Positions 1-7,377 of a DNA stretch of 64,000 bases are shown here, piece by piece. The stretch's first letter is position 1. The number at the start of each line of letters is the position of its first letter. The translations under genes were made by a program, and so were the position numbers. The notes under the pieces are model-generated. The model ran no database searches and had not been told where the DNA came from. It saw only the letters and a program-made list of their open reading frames with translations. Source of the DNA: Clostridiales bacterium (lineage in GTDB: Bacteria > Bacillota > Clostridia > Oscillospirales > Oscillospiraceae); assembly GCA_022786995.1 (NCBI GenBank), contig JALFUW010000025.1:1-64000 (forward strand), in the 5' to 3' direction.

Positions 1-984
1 GCCCACAGCGATGGTGCCCCAGATACCGTTCATGCAGTGAACAGCCACAGCACCAACGGGATCATCAATGCGCAGCTTGTGGTCAAGCAGCCACACACCG
101 AATACCACCAGCACACCGGCAACAGCGCCGATGACAGTAGCCCCCAGACAGTCCGTCACATCGCAGCCAGCGGTGATGGCTACCAGACCGGCAAGGGAAG
201 CGTTCAAACACATGGAAACATCGGGCTTACCATACTTCAGCCAAGTGAAGATCATGCACACGACAGTGGCAACAGCGGGGGCAACGGTGGTGGTCAGGAA
301 AATGGAACCCAGCTGGCCAACGGAAGTCGCGGCGGCGCCGTTAAAGCCATACCAGCCCAGCCAAAGGATGAAGACACCCAGAGCACCCAGAGCAATGCTG
401 TGACCGGGGAAGGCGTTGACCTTTACGATCTTACCGGAAGCGTCGTGGGTAAACTTGCCGATACGGGGTCCCAGCAGCTTGGCGCCGATGAGAGCGGAGA
501 TGCCGCCGACCATGTGGATAGCACAGGAACCGGCAAAATCGTGGAAGCCAAGGCTGGCCAGCCAACCACCGCCCCAGATCCAGTGGGCTTCAATGGGATA
601 GATCAGCGCGGAAATCACTGCGGAATAGATGCAGTAGGACAGGAACTTGGTCCGCTCTGCCATGGCGCCGGATACGATGGTTGCGGTAGTGGCGCAGAAA
701 ACCAGGTTGAATACAAAGCTGGAGAAATCGAAGCTTTCGTAGGCAGTGAACAGGTCGAAGCCGGGCTTTCCGATGAAACCGAACAGATCCTCACCCATCA
801 GCAGGCTGAAACCGATCAGGATGAATACAACCGTGCCGATACAGAAGTCCATCAGGTTCTTCATGATGATATTGCCGGTATTTTTGGCTCTGGTAAAGCC
901 GGCTTCCACCATTGCAAAGCCAGCCTGCATCCAGAATACCAAAGCCGCGCCGATCAGATACCATACACTCCATACTTCACTCAT
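1..984 (-). CDS. amtB: Ammonium transporter (Amt family), 3' part outside window
   Basis: Polytopic inner-membrane channel that moves ammonium/ammonia into the cell for glutamine synthesis. The translation starts MSEVWSVWYLIGAALVFWMQ and carries Amt-family stretches such as AGFAMVEAGFTRAKN, HDFAGSCAIHMVGG and GWYGFNGAA, with many hydrophobic helices. The ATG at 984 sits behind an AAGGAGG ribosome binding site. About 328 codons are present; the family is usually 400-450 residues, so the C-terminus lies left of the window. It is downstream of glnN on the same strand, separated by 206 bases that hold three strong hairpins, so its expression is probably tied to nitrogen control. Whether a GlnK-type PII gene or domain follows cannot be seen here. 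Confidence 0.95.
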   Translation of the reverse strand, partial: MSEVWSVWYLIGAALVFWMQAGFAMVEAGFTRAKNTGNIIMKNLMDFCIGTVVFILIGFSLLMGEDLFGFIGKPGFDLFTAYESFDFSSFVFNLVFCATTATIVSGAMAERTKFLSYCIYSAVISALIYPIEAHWIWGGGWLASLGFHDFAGSCAIHMVGGISALIGAKLLGPRIGKFTHDASGKIVKVNAFPGHSIALGALGVFILWLGWYGFNGAAATSVGQLGSIFLTTTVAPAVATVVCMIFTWLKYGKPDVSMCLNASLAGLVAITAGCDVTDCLGATVIGAVAGVLVVFGVWLLDHKLRIDDPVGAVAVHCMNGIWGTIAVG

Positions 985-1024
985 AATCTTACCTCCTTGT
1001 AATTTGGTTCTTCTCTTTTTCCCT

Positions 1025-1143
1025 GGGAACCACGAAAGTTCCCATAAATGGCTTTCCCGATTTGGACAGAGCGCTCAAACCGGGAAAGTACTTAACATGG
1101 AAACATAGGCCGCTTTCCGGGAGGGGGTGGTCAGCCCCCTCCC
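1025..1143 (-). promoter_or_regulatory. Structured amtB leader: three consecutive hairpins
   Basis: Read on the minus strand, the glnN-amtB gap holds three stem-loops. A 9 bp stem at 1119-1127/1135-1143 (GGGAGGGGG with CCCCCTCCC) has a 7 nt loop. A 13 bp stem at 1052-1064/1076-1088 (one G.U pair) has an 11 nt loop. A 6 bp stem at 1025-1030/1038-1043 (GGGAAC with GTTCCC) has a 7 nt loop. The first could end or slow glnN transcription. The last lies about 30 bases before the amtB ribosome binding site. No clean U-tract follows any of them, so simple termination is uncertain. The nearby ANTAR antiterminator gene makes RNA-level control plausible, but that is inference. Confidence 0.55.
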
Positions 1144-1190
1144 ACGGGCCGTCCGAGACGGCATTTGGCAGCTATGAAAGGGTAGCGGTT

Positions 1191-3284
1191 TTAACGAACG
1201 CCGAAGAGCAGATCACCGTAGGTGGGGAAGGGCCAGTACTTCTCAGCGGTCTGGGTCTCAGCCTCATCGGCTACGGCACGAAGAGCGGCCATCTTTCCGA
1301 GAATGGTATCGCGAATGGCGAAGGACTCTTCCTTGGTATCGGCGATGCCGTTCAGATCCAGCAGCGCGGTCTCCAGTTCATCGGTCTTTTCAGCGATCTG
1401 ATCCGTGAGAACAGAGAGCTTTGTAATCAGGCCGGTCTCATAGGCGCAGGCTGCGGCGGGAGCGACGGCCTTCTTGGCGGCGGAAGCCTTTGCCAGGTCA
1501 CTGACATAGCTTTCCACTGCGGGAAGAATCTGCTTCCGGGCCATATCAATCATGGTGGTTGCCTCGATGCGGACGGTCTTGCAGTAGTTCTCCAGCATGA
1601 TTTCACAGCGGGACTCCAGCTCAGCAACGGTGAAGACCTTGTGAGAGGTCAGCATCTTTACATTCTTCTCGTCCAGCAGGTGGGGCATACAATCAGGTGT
1701 GGTACGGTAATTACACAGGCCGCGCTTTTCGGCTTCCGCGATCCAGGCATCATCGTAGCCGTTGCCGTTGAACAGGATGCGCTTGTGATCCTTGATGGTC
1801 TTCTTGATCATCTCGTGCAGGGCGGTCTCGAAATCCTCAGCGCCTTCCAGACGGTCAGCATAGATTTTCAGAGATTCTGCAACAGCGGAGTTGAGCATCA
1901 TATTGGCACAGGCAATGGAGTTGGAGGAGCCCAGCATACGGAACTCAAATTTGTTGCCGGTAAAGGCGAAAGGAGATGTACGGTTGCGGTCTGTGGTGTC
2001 CCTGGCGAAACGGGGAAGCACATCCACACCCAGCTTCATGGTAGTCTTCTGGGTGCCGGCATAGGGGGTATCGTTCTCAATGGCATCCAGAATCGCCATC
2101 AGCTCGTCACCCAGGAAAATAGACACAACGGCGGGAGGCGCTTCGTTGGCACCCAGACGATGGTCGTTGCCGGCGGTGGCTACGGACAATCTCAGCAGAT
2201 CCTGATAGTCGTCAACGGCCTTGATGACCGCGCACAGGAACAGCAGGAACTGGGCGTTCTCGTAGGGAGTTTCACCGGGAGACAGCAGGTTCACGCCGGT
2301 GTTGGTGGCAATGGACCAGTTGTTGTGCTTGCCGGAGCCGTTGACACCGGCGAAGGGCTTCTCGTGGAGCAGGCACACCAGGCCATGCTTTGCTGCTACC
2401 TTCTGCATGATCTCCATGGTCAGCTGGTTATGGTCGGTAGCGACATTCGTAGTAGTATAGATGGGAGCCAGCTCGTGCTGAGCGGGGGCTACCTCGTTGT
2501 GCTCGGTCTTTGCCAGAATGCCCAGCTTCCACAGCTCCTCATTCAGGTCAGCCATGTAAGCGGCAACTCTGGGCTTGATAACGCCAAAGTAATGATCGTC
2601 CATCTCCTGACCCTTGGGGGGCTTTGCGCCGAACAGGGTACGCCCGGTGTAGATCAGATCCTTGCGCTTGTCGTACATTTCTTTGTCAATCAGGAAATAC
2701 TCCTGCTCGGGGCCGACGGAAGTGCGAACACATTTCACATCCTTGTTGCCGAACAGCTTCAGGATGCGCATGGCCTGACGGTTCAGCGCCTCCATGGAGC
2801 GGAGCAGAGGAGTTTTCTTATCCAGTGCCTCACCGCCATAGGAACAGAAGGCGGTGGGAATGCAAAGGGTCTTGCCCTTAATAAAAGCGTAAGAGGTGGG
2901 ATCCCAGGCGGTATAGCCTCTGGCTTCAAAGGTTGCGCGCAGGCCGCCGGAGGGAAAGCTGGAAGCGTCAGGCTCGCCCTTGATCAGTTCCTTGCCGGAG
3001 AAGTCCATGATCACGCCGCCGTCGGGGGCAGGGGAGATAAAGCTGTCATGCTTCTCGGCGGTGATGCCGGTCAGCGGCTGGAACCAGTGGGTAAAATGGG
3101 TAGCACCGTTGGCGATTGCCCAATCCTTCATGGCAGCGGCAACAGCATTCGCTACGCTGGCATCCAGCTTTGCGCCCTGATCGATGGTCTTGCGAAGAGA
3201 CCGATAAACGTCAGAACTCAAATTCGCCTTCATAACGCGGTCGTCAAAAACCAGACAGCCAAAATAATCGGATATAGTACCCAT
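1191..3284 (-). CDS. glnN: Glutamine synthetase type III
   Basis: Cytosolic ATP-dependent ligation of ammonia to glutamate. The protein is 697 aa, the usual size for the GSIII family (about 700 aa, dodecameric) and much longer than GSI. Recognisable stretches include [25 protein letters not shown] cut across the N-terminal part, [34 protein letters not shown] and the C-terminal [11 protein letters not shown] region. I start it at the ATG at 3284 (MGTISDYFG) because GAAAGGG lies 9 nt upstream. A longer in-frame reading from 3359 would translate the leader hairpin. It has its own promoter at 3378-3406 and runs toward amtB. The divergent neighbours are a type I synthetase and an ANTAR regulator, so the locus is a nitrogen assimilation cluster. 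Confidence 0.96.
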   Translation of the reverse strand: MGTISDYFGCLVFDDRVMKANLSSDVYRSLRKTIDQGAKLDASVANAVAAAMKDWAIANGATHFTHWFQPLTGITAEKHDSFISPAPDGGVIMDFSGKELIKGEPDASSFPSGGLRATFEARGYTAWDPTSYAFIKGKTLCIPTAFCSYGGEALDKKTPLLRSMEALNRQAMRILKLFGNKDVKCVRTSVGPEQEYFLIDKEMYDKRKDLIYTGRTLFGAKPPKGQEMDDHYFGVIKPRVAAYMADLNEELWKLGILAKTEHNEVAPAQHELAPIYTTTNVATDHNQLTMEIMQKVAAKHGLVCLLHEKPFAGVNGSGKHNNWSIATNTGVNLLSPGETPYENAQFLLFLCAVIKAVDDYQDLLRLSVATAGNDHRLGANEAPPAVVSIFLGDELMAILDAIENDTPYAGTQKTTMKLGVDVLPRFARDTTDRNRTSPFAFTGNKFEFRMLGSSNSIACANMMLNSAVAESLKIYADRLEGAEDFETALHEMIKKTIKDHKRILFNGNGYDDAWIAEAEKRGLCNYRTTPDCMPHLLDEKNVKMLTSHKVFTVAELESRCEIMLENYCKTVRIEATTMIDMARKQILPAVESYVSDLAKASAAKKAVAPAAACAYETGLITKLSVLTDQIAEKTDELETALLDLNGIADTKEESFAIRDTILGKMAALRAVADEAETQTAEKYWPFPTYGDLLFGVR

Positions 3285-3321
3285 AAACAAACACCCTTTC
3301 AAATTCATAGCTGAAATAAAG

Positions 3322-3368
3322 AAGGCAAGGATGCCTATGAGACCGAAGCTCAAAGACATCCTTGCCTT
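3322..3368 (-). promoter_or_regulatory. Long hairpin at 5' end of glnN transcript (putative attenuator or stabiliser)
   Basis: Perfect 12 bp inverted repeat (AAGGCAAGGATG with CATCCTTGCCTT). It continues inward as U.G, C-G, U-A, one mismatch and four more pairs, capped by a C-UUCG-G tetraloop. On the minus strand it begins only a few bases after the predicted start site of the glnN promoter and is followed by CTTTATTTC, a weak U-rich tail. It may be an intrinsic attenuator read through under nitrogen limitation, or a 5' stabilising stem. Confidence 0.65.
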
Positions 3369-3377
3369 ATGGGACGC

Positions 3378-3406
3378 ATTTTACAACAGAATATTCTGTT
3401 TGTCAA
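3378..3406 (-). promoter_or_regulatory. glnN promoter with palindromic operator in the spacer
   Basis: Minus-strand TTGACA and TAAAAT are separated by exactly 17 bp, a near-consensus vegetative promoter. The spacer itself is a perfect 16 bp palindrome, AACAGAAT-ATTCTGTT (3385-3400), which fills the space between the two boxes. A dimeric repressor bound there would block RNA polymerase. The protein that binds is unknown. Confidence 0.8.
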
Positions 3407-3443
3407 CACCCTGCACAAAAAAAGTTTTTTGTCTTTGGGTAGA

Positions 3444-3472
3444 TTGACAAGGTGCAGAAAATGGAATATAAT
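3444..3472 (+). promoter_or_regulatory. Promoter of type I glnA
   Basis: TTGACA (3444-3449), 17 bp spacer and TATAAT (3467-3472), a consensus sigma-A promoter. It diverges from the glnN promoter with about 40 bp between the -35 boxes. The predicted start at about 3479 leaves a leader of about 178 nt before glnA. The 372 bases between the two synthetase genes hold only these two promoters and leader structures. Confidence 0.85.
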
Positions 3473-3488
3473 GGCTCCAGTGAGCAAA

Positions 3489-3535
3489 GGCGTTCATGAG
3501 TGGGGCGAGTCTACCCCTTTTATGACCGTCTTTTT
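3489..3535 (+). terminator. Attenuator-like hairpin in glnA leader
   Basis: Imperfect stem GGCG.TCAT...ATGA.CGTC enclosing a GGGG/CCCC stem, followed directly by TTTTTGC. It begins about 10 nt after the predicted start of the glnA transcript, where an intrinsic attenuator would sit. A second small GC hairpin (GCGCCG-GTG-CGGCGC) lies at about 3612-3626. ANTAR proteins act by preventing such terminators from forming, and an ANTAR gene lies downstream. I could not identify the paired hexaloop motif they usually recognise. Confidence 0.55.
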
Positions 3536-3656
3536 GCATTTTGGAACAATTTCCATATTCAATTGTAGAATTCTCTGATAACATCTGGTATCATATCCTT
3601 GTCCGAACCGGGCGCCGGTGCGGCGCTTAAAACGTATTCAGAAAGCAGGTAGCTGT

Positions 3657-4865
3657 ATGAAATATACGCCCCAGGAAGTAATTCAGTTCATTCAGGAAGA
3701 AGATGTCAAATTCATCCGCCTTGCCTTCTGCGATGTGCAGGGGCGGCATAAAAACATTTCCATTATGCCCCACGAGCTGGAGCGCGCGTTTGAATACGGA
3801 ATAGCTATTGACGCTTCTGCCATTGATGGATTTGGCGATGAGGTGCATTCCGACCTGTTTCTGCGCCCTGACCCCACCACCATTGCGGTTTTGCCATGGC
3901 GGCCGGAGCACGGCAGGGTTGTGAGAATGTACTGCACAATTACGGATCAGAGCGGCAACGTTTTCATTCATGATTCCAGAAGCATTCTGAAGCAGGCCGT
4001 TGCGGATGCCGCTGAAGCGGGCTATACATTCCGCTTTGGCTCTGAACTCGAATTCTATCTATTTAAGCTGGATGATGCTGGAGAGCCTACGCATATTCCT
4101 TATGATCAGGCGACCTATATGGATGTTTCCCCCGACGATAAGTGCGAGAATGTCCGCCGTGAGATCTGCCTGACGCTGGAGAGAATGGGAATTCAGCCGG
4201 AATCGTCCCACCATGAGCAGGGCCCCGGACAGAATGAGATCGATTTTCGGTACTCGGATGCGCTCACTGCTGCGGACAATGCTGTGACGTTCTGCACTGT
4301 GGTAAAGACGATTGCCGCCGCCAACGGTCTTTATGCGGATTTCTCTCCCAAGCCGATCGCGGATCAGCCCGGCAGCGGCTTCCATATCAACATGTCCGTC
4401 CGCGGAGGCAGTGAGGATCAGATGCAGCACATGATTGGCGGCATTCTTTGCCATATTGCGGACATGACGCGTTTCTTAAATCCCACTGTCCAATCGTATA
4501 GTCGTCTTGGTGTCTGTAAGGCTCCCAAATACATTTCCTGGTCCAATAACAATCGCTCGATGCTGATTCGAATCCCCGCGGCTTCCGGCGAATACAGAAG
4601 AATGGAGCTTCGCTCACCTGACTGCACCGCGAATCCGTATATTGCGTTTGCATTGCTGATATGGGCCGGCTTGGATGGATTAAACAATCAGATCCTTCTG
4701 CCTGAAAAAGCCAATGTGAATCTGTATACGGCTGGGCCGAAGGATGTTTGGGATATGGAAACGCTTCCGCTGACACTGAGCGCGGCAAGCAAACTGGCGG
4801 AGGGAAGCGAATTCATTCGAAAGCACCTGCCGGAATCGCTCATTGAGTATTATTGCAGGCATTGA
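3657..4865 (+). CDS. glnA: Glutamine synthetase type I, short form
   Basis: Second ammonia-assimilating ligase of the locus, 402 aa, starting MKYTPQEVIQFIQEEDVKF. The N-terminal beta-grasp region (to about residue 90) and the catalytic domain are present, with motifs GSELEFYLF, EQGPGQNEIDF, GSGFHIN, NRSMLIRIPA and RMELRSPD. It is shorter than typical GSI enzymes (440-470 aa), and the C-terminal region where many GSI proteins carry the adenylylation tyrosine is reduced, so that form of control is unlikely. The ATG at 3657 is preferred over an upstream in-frame GTG by the start of family similarity; a weak GAAAGCAGG lies upstream. Thirty-two bases separate it from the ANTAR gene, suggesting one operon. 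Confidence 0.93.
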   Translation: MKYTPQEVIQFIQEEDVKFIRLAFCDVQGRHKNISIMPHELERAFEYGIAIDASAIDGFGDEVHSDLFLRPDPTTIAVLPWRPEHGRVVRMYCTITDQSGNVFIHDSRSILKQAVADAAEAGYTFRFGSELEFYLFKLDDAGEPTHIPYDQATYMDVSPDDKCENVRREICLTLERMGIQPESSHHEQGPGQNEIDFRYSDALTAADNAVTFCTVVKTIAAANGLYADFSPKPIADQPGSGFHINMSVRGGSEDQMQHMIGGILCHIADMTRFLNPTVQSYSRLGVCKAPKYISWSNNNRSMLIRIPAASGEYRRMELRSPDCTANPYIAFALLIWAGLDGLNNQILLPEKANVNLYTAGPKDVWDMETLPLTLSAASKLAEGSEFIRKHLPESLIEYYCRH

Positions 4866-4897
4866 TTTGAATCGCCAGAAGAAGGGAGAGTGTTCGA

Positions 4898-5482
4898 TTG
4901 GTTTTCAGTGCAGAGACATACAGCGTGCTGGTGGTTTCCAATCAGCACAGATTTAATGACGCCCTGACTCCAATGCTGCCGCCTTCTGAATATTACCCGA
5001 TATGCTTCTGTTCCAATATTGCTGCTGCCCGCAGGGAGCTTTTGTCGCGTAACTTTGATTTTGTTATCATCAATGCGCCGCTTCCGGATGATCCTGGCAC
5101 TGGATTTGCGATTGATGCCGGTAACCGCTCTGACACCGTTGTTCTCCTGCTTCTCCGAGCCGAAAACTATGAGGAAGTGAACGAGCGTGTGATTTCTCAT
5201 GGCGTATTTACGCTTCAGGTACCATTTCCTGCCAGCACAATCCGTCAGTGCCTGAAATGGATGATCTCTGCTCGGGAGCGGCTGCGTAAAATGGCAACAA
5301 ATAATCTGTCGGTAGAAGAAAAGATGGAGGAAATTCGTCTTGTCAACCGCGCCAAGTGGATTCTGATTGAGCAGCTGAAAATGAATGAAGCCGATGCCCA
5401 TCGACATATCGAGAAGCAGGCAATGAATCGATGCACATCCAAAAAGGAAATAGCGCTTAGTATCATCAAAACCTATACATAA
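4898..5482 (+). CDS. ANTAR-domain response regulator (putative RNA antiterminator)
   Basis: 194 aa protein with an N-terminal receiver-like domain (about residues 8-120) and a C-terminal ANTAR domain (about 130-190, around EIRLVNRAKWILIEQLKMNE and ADAHRHIEKQAMN). ANTAR proteins such as NasT, AmiR and EutV bind paired hairpins in leader RNAs and block terminator formation. The receiver lacks an obvious acidic pocket plus aspartate pattern (it has LPDDPG), so it may be a pseudo-receiver. The start is a TTG at 4898, 8 nt behind GAAGGGAG. Its place behind glnA, with hairpin leaders on glnA, glnN and amtB, suggests it controls nitrogen assimilation. The ligand or kinase is unknown. Confidence 0.88.
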   Translation: MVFSAETYSVLVVSNQHRFNDALTPMLPPSEYYPICFCSNIAAARRELLSRNFDFVIINAPLPDDPGTGFAIDAGNRSDTVVLLLLRAENYEEVNERVISHGVFTLQVPFPASTIRQCLKWMISARERLRKMATNNLSVEEKMEEIRLVNRAKWILIEQLKMNEADAHRHIEKQAMNRCTSKKEIALSIIKTYT

Positions 5483-5490
5483 TTCACTCC

Positions 5491-5518
5491 TACGCCGGCG
5501 TCTGCGGATGCCGGCGTA
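5491..5518 (+). terminator. Hairpin after ANTAR gene
   Basis: 9 bp GC-rich stem TACGCCGGC/GCCGGCGTA with a 10 nt loop, 8 bases after the ANTAR stop codon. There is no U-tract, so termination is likely inefficient or factor-assisted. A separate 10 bp palindrome CGCAATTGCG follows. Confidence 0.45.
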
Positions 5519-5548
5519 TAAACGCAATTGCGTCATTGAAAAAAACAG

Positions 5549-5576
5549 TTGTATTATTCTGGATTTGTGGTACAAT
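5549..5576 (+). promoter_or_regulatory. Promoter for the Asp23-nusB-xse operon
   Basis: TTGTAT (5549-5554), 16 bp spacer and TACAAT (5571-5576), about 50 bases before the first gene of the run. No further promoter of this quality is visible until the 10.4 kb terminator. Confidence 0.6.
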
Positions 5577-5629
5577 AAACGAAAGTATGTCGTGCCGAAA
5601 GGCAGGACCATCATCTAGGAGGTATCCCT

Positions 5630-5977
5630 ATGGCAGAGGCGAAGCAGTACATTTCACACGCTCAGGATGGCGGAAAGGTTTTGATTTCCGAGGATGTTGT
5701 CAGCACCATCGTTGAAAACACCCTTACCGAGGTTGACGGTGTTGTGAAGGGTGGCTCAGAGGTCGTTGGCAAAAAAAGCTGGGGCAAAGGCATTCGGATT
5801 CAGATTGCCGAAGATAACACCCTGACCATCGGCTGCAATATCATCGTTCGTTACGGTGAGAGCGTTATTCAGGTTGCAAAAGCGGTTCAGGAGGCGATTA
5901 CCAGCGCTGTAGAATCTGTTACCGGCGTTACCGTACAGGATGTGGATGTAAACGTCTGCGGAATCATCCGCAAGTAA
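5630..5977 (+). CDS. Asp23/Gls24 family envelope stress protein (YqhY-like)
   Basis: 115 aa cytosolic protein of the Asp23/Gls24 family, which in Bacillus-type genomes lies just before nusB as yqhY. Family features are EDVVSTIVENTLTEVDGVVK, the central GKGIRI and the C-terminal VTGVTVQDVDVNVCGI. The role is poorly defined and is linked to the cell envelope and lipid metabolism in relatives. The start ATG follows TAGGAGG by 7 nt. Only 11 bases separate it from nusB, so they are probably co-transcribed. Confidence 0.9.
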   Translation: MAEAKQYISHAQDGGKVLISEDVVSTIVENTLTEVDGVVKGGSEVVGKKSWGKGIRIQIAEDNTLTIGCNIIVRYGESVIQVAKAVQEAITSAVESVTGVTVQDVDVNVCGIIRK

Positions 5978-5988
5978 AGGGAACGGGT

Positions 5989-6453
5989 ATGACGAGAGGG
6001 AATGCCAGAGAACTTGCGGTACATCTGATATATGGTCGCGCTTTTACCGGCGAAGAGCCGGAGCAGGTGATTTCCACCCGCATGGAGAAGGAATACTATG
6101 CGCAGCTGGCGGAAGAGAACGACGTGTATTCCGACCGTCCCAGCCGTGCACAGCTTCGCTATATTGACACGGTTGTGACTGGAGTCGCCAACCGGGAGGA
6201 AGAGCTGGATGAACAGATCCAGAAATACTCCATTGGCTGGGATATCAGCAGAATCTCCAAGCTGGCCCGCTGCATCCTGCGGCTGGCGATTTACGAGATT
6301 CAGTATGTTGACGACGTCCCCGCCGGAGTCGCTGTTTCGGAAGCTGTCCGCATTGCCAAGAAATACAATGACAATGATACGGGCGCTTTTGTGAACGGAA
6401 TTCTGGGCAGCTATGTCAGACACTTGGCTCCTGCTGGAGAGGCAAAACAATGA
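5989..6453 (+). CDS. nusB: Transcription antitermination factor NusB
   Basis: 154 aa. NusB binds boxA RNA with NusE (ribosomal protein S10) to keep RNA polymerase processive on rRNA operons. The N-terminal TRGNARELAVHLIYGRAF and C-terminal ARCILRLAIYEI plus the AVRIAKKYNDNDTGAFVNGILG segment are typical. A small extra stretch (about residues 45-60) is present compared with shorter homologs. Its stop codon overlaps the next ATG (ATGA), indicating translational coupling with the tsaD-like gene. Confidence 0.95.
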   Translation: MTRGNARELAVHLIYGRAFTGEEPEQVISTRMEKEYYAQLAEENDVYSDRPSRAQLRYIDTVVTGVANREEELDEQIQKYSIGWDISRISKLARCILRLAIYEIQYVDDVPAGVAVSEAVRIAKKYNDNDTGAFVNGILGSYVRHLAPAGEAKQ

Positions 6454-7376
6454 ATTCAGTCTTGGGAATCGACACCAGCAATTATACCACTTCCATTGCT
6501 TTCTACGATGGCAATGAAGGGGAAAACTGCTCAAAGCTTCTGCCTGTAAAACAGGGAGAATTGGGCCTTCGGCAGTCAGATGCCGTTTTCGCGCACATAA
6601 AGAGCCTGCCGGAGCTTTCCGGCAGGCTGTTTTCCCATATTCAGGCAGAAAAAATAACTGCGGTGGGTGTCAGCACCCGGCCACGAGCAGTTAAGGGCAG
6701 CTATATGCCCTGCTTTATGGTGGGTTATTCTCACGCGAAATTACTGTCCGATATGCTAAACGTGCCCCTGATTGAGGTTTCCCACCAGCAGGGACATGTG
6801 GCTGCTTCCCTGTGGAGTGCCGGTCATATGGAGCTTCTGTCCCAGCCCCATCTGGCGTGGCATTTATCCGGGGGTACGACGGAGCTTTTGCTGGTGGAGC
6901 CGGATGGAAAAAATGTGTCCTGTACAAAGATTGGCGGCACATCGGATATTTCCGCTGGGCAGTTGATTGACCGCACTGGCCAGCTTCTTAACTTGCCGTT
7001 TCCTTCGGGGAAGCACCTGGACGTCCTGAGTCAGGAAGCGGGCGGTAAGGAACTGTTTAAGGTGAAATGCGCGGATATGACGTTCTCTCTTTCCGGCGTA
7101 CAGAATAAGGTTCAGCAGTATCACGCGCAAAAGGGAATCCCGGCGGAAACTGCGGCTTACGCTCTGCGTTGTGTTGCCAATGCGGTGTTTCAGGCAACGC
7201 AGCAGGCACTTGCGCGGTACCCAGGCCTGCCGGTGGTTTTCTCCGGCGGTGTGGCGTCCAATTCCATGCTGCGGCAGTTTCTGGAGCCACTGAAACCGAT
7301 CTTTGCTCAGCCACAGTATTCAACGGATAACGCAATGGGTGTGGCGGTATTGACCTACCGTTCCATGGAGGTGTAA
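6450..7376 (+). CDS. TsaD-family paralog (Kae1/O-sialoglycoprotein endopeptidase-like)
   Basis: 308 aa ASKHA-fold protein. It begins LGIDTSNYTTSIA (phosphate loop 1), keeps a metal-binding H-x3-H pair in SHQQGH (residues near 112), a GGTTE loop, and ends with VFSGGVASNSMLR. Bona fide TsaD makes the t6A37 tRNA modification with TsaB/TsaE. This copy is shorter (TsaD is about 335-345 aa) and lacks the usual C-terminal CTDNAAMI-type segment, having STDNAMGVAV instead. I read it as a divergent paralog and not the essential tsaD. It sits between nusB and xseA; its substrate is not evident. AGAGG precedes the ATG. Confidence 0.8.
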   Translation: MNSVLGIDTSNYTTSIAFYDGNEGENCSKLLPVKQGELGLRQSDAVFAHIKSLPELSGRLFSHIQAEKITAVGVSTRPRAVKGSYMPCFMVGYSHAKLLSDMLNVPLIEVSHQQGHVAASLWSAGHMELLSQPHLAWHLSGGTTELLLVEPDGKNVSCTKIGGTSDISAGQLIDRTGQLLNLPFPSGKHLDVLSQEAGGKELFKVKCADMTFSLSGVQNKVQQYHAQKGIPAETAAYALRCVANAVFQATQQALARYPGLPVVFSGGVASNSMLRQFLEPLKPIFAQPQYSTDNAMGVAVLTYRSMEV

Positions 7377-7377
7377 G

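Noticed and set aside
37-1002. 321-codon open frame on the plus strand opposite amtB
   Set aside because: Mirror of the amtB coding strand; the minus-strand frame has clear Amt motifs and an AAGGAGG start.
1062-3314. 750-codon open frame on the plus strand opposite glnN
   Set aside because: It is antisense to a full-length GSIII gene and has low-complexity Gly/Gln/His/Leu composition; it is a shadow of biased codon use, with no family similarity.
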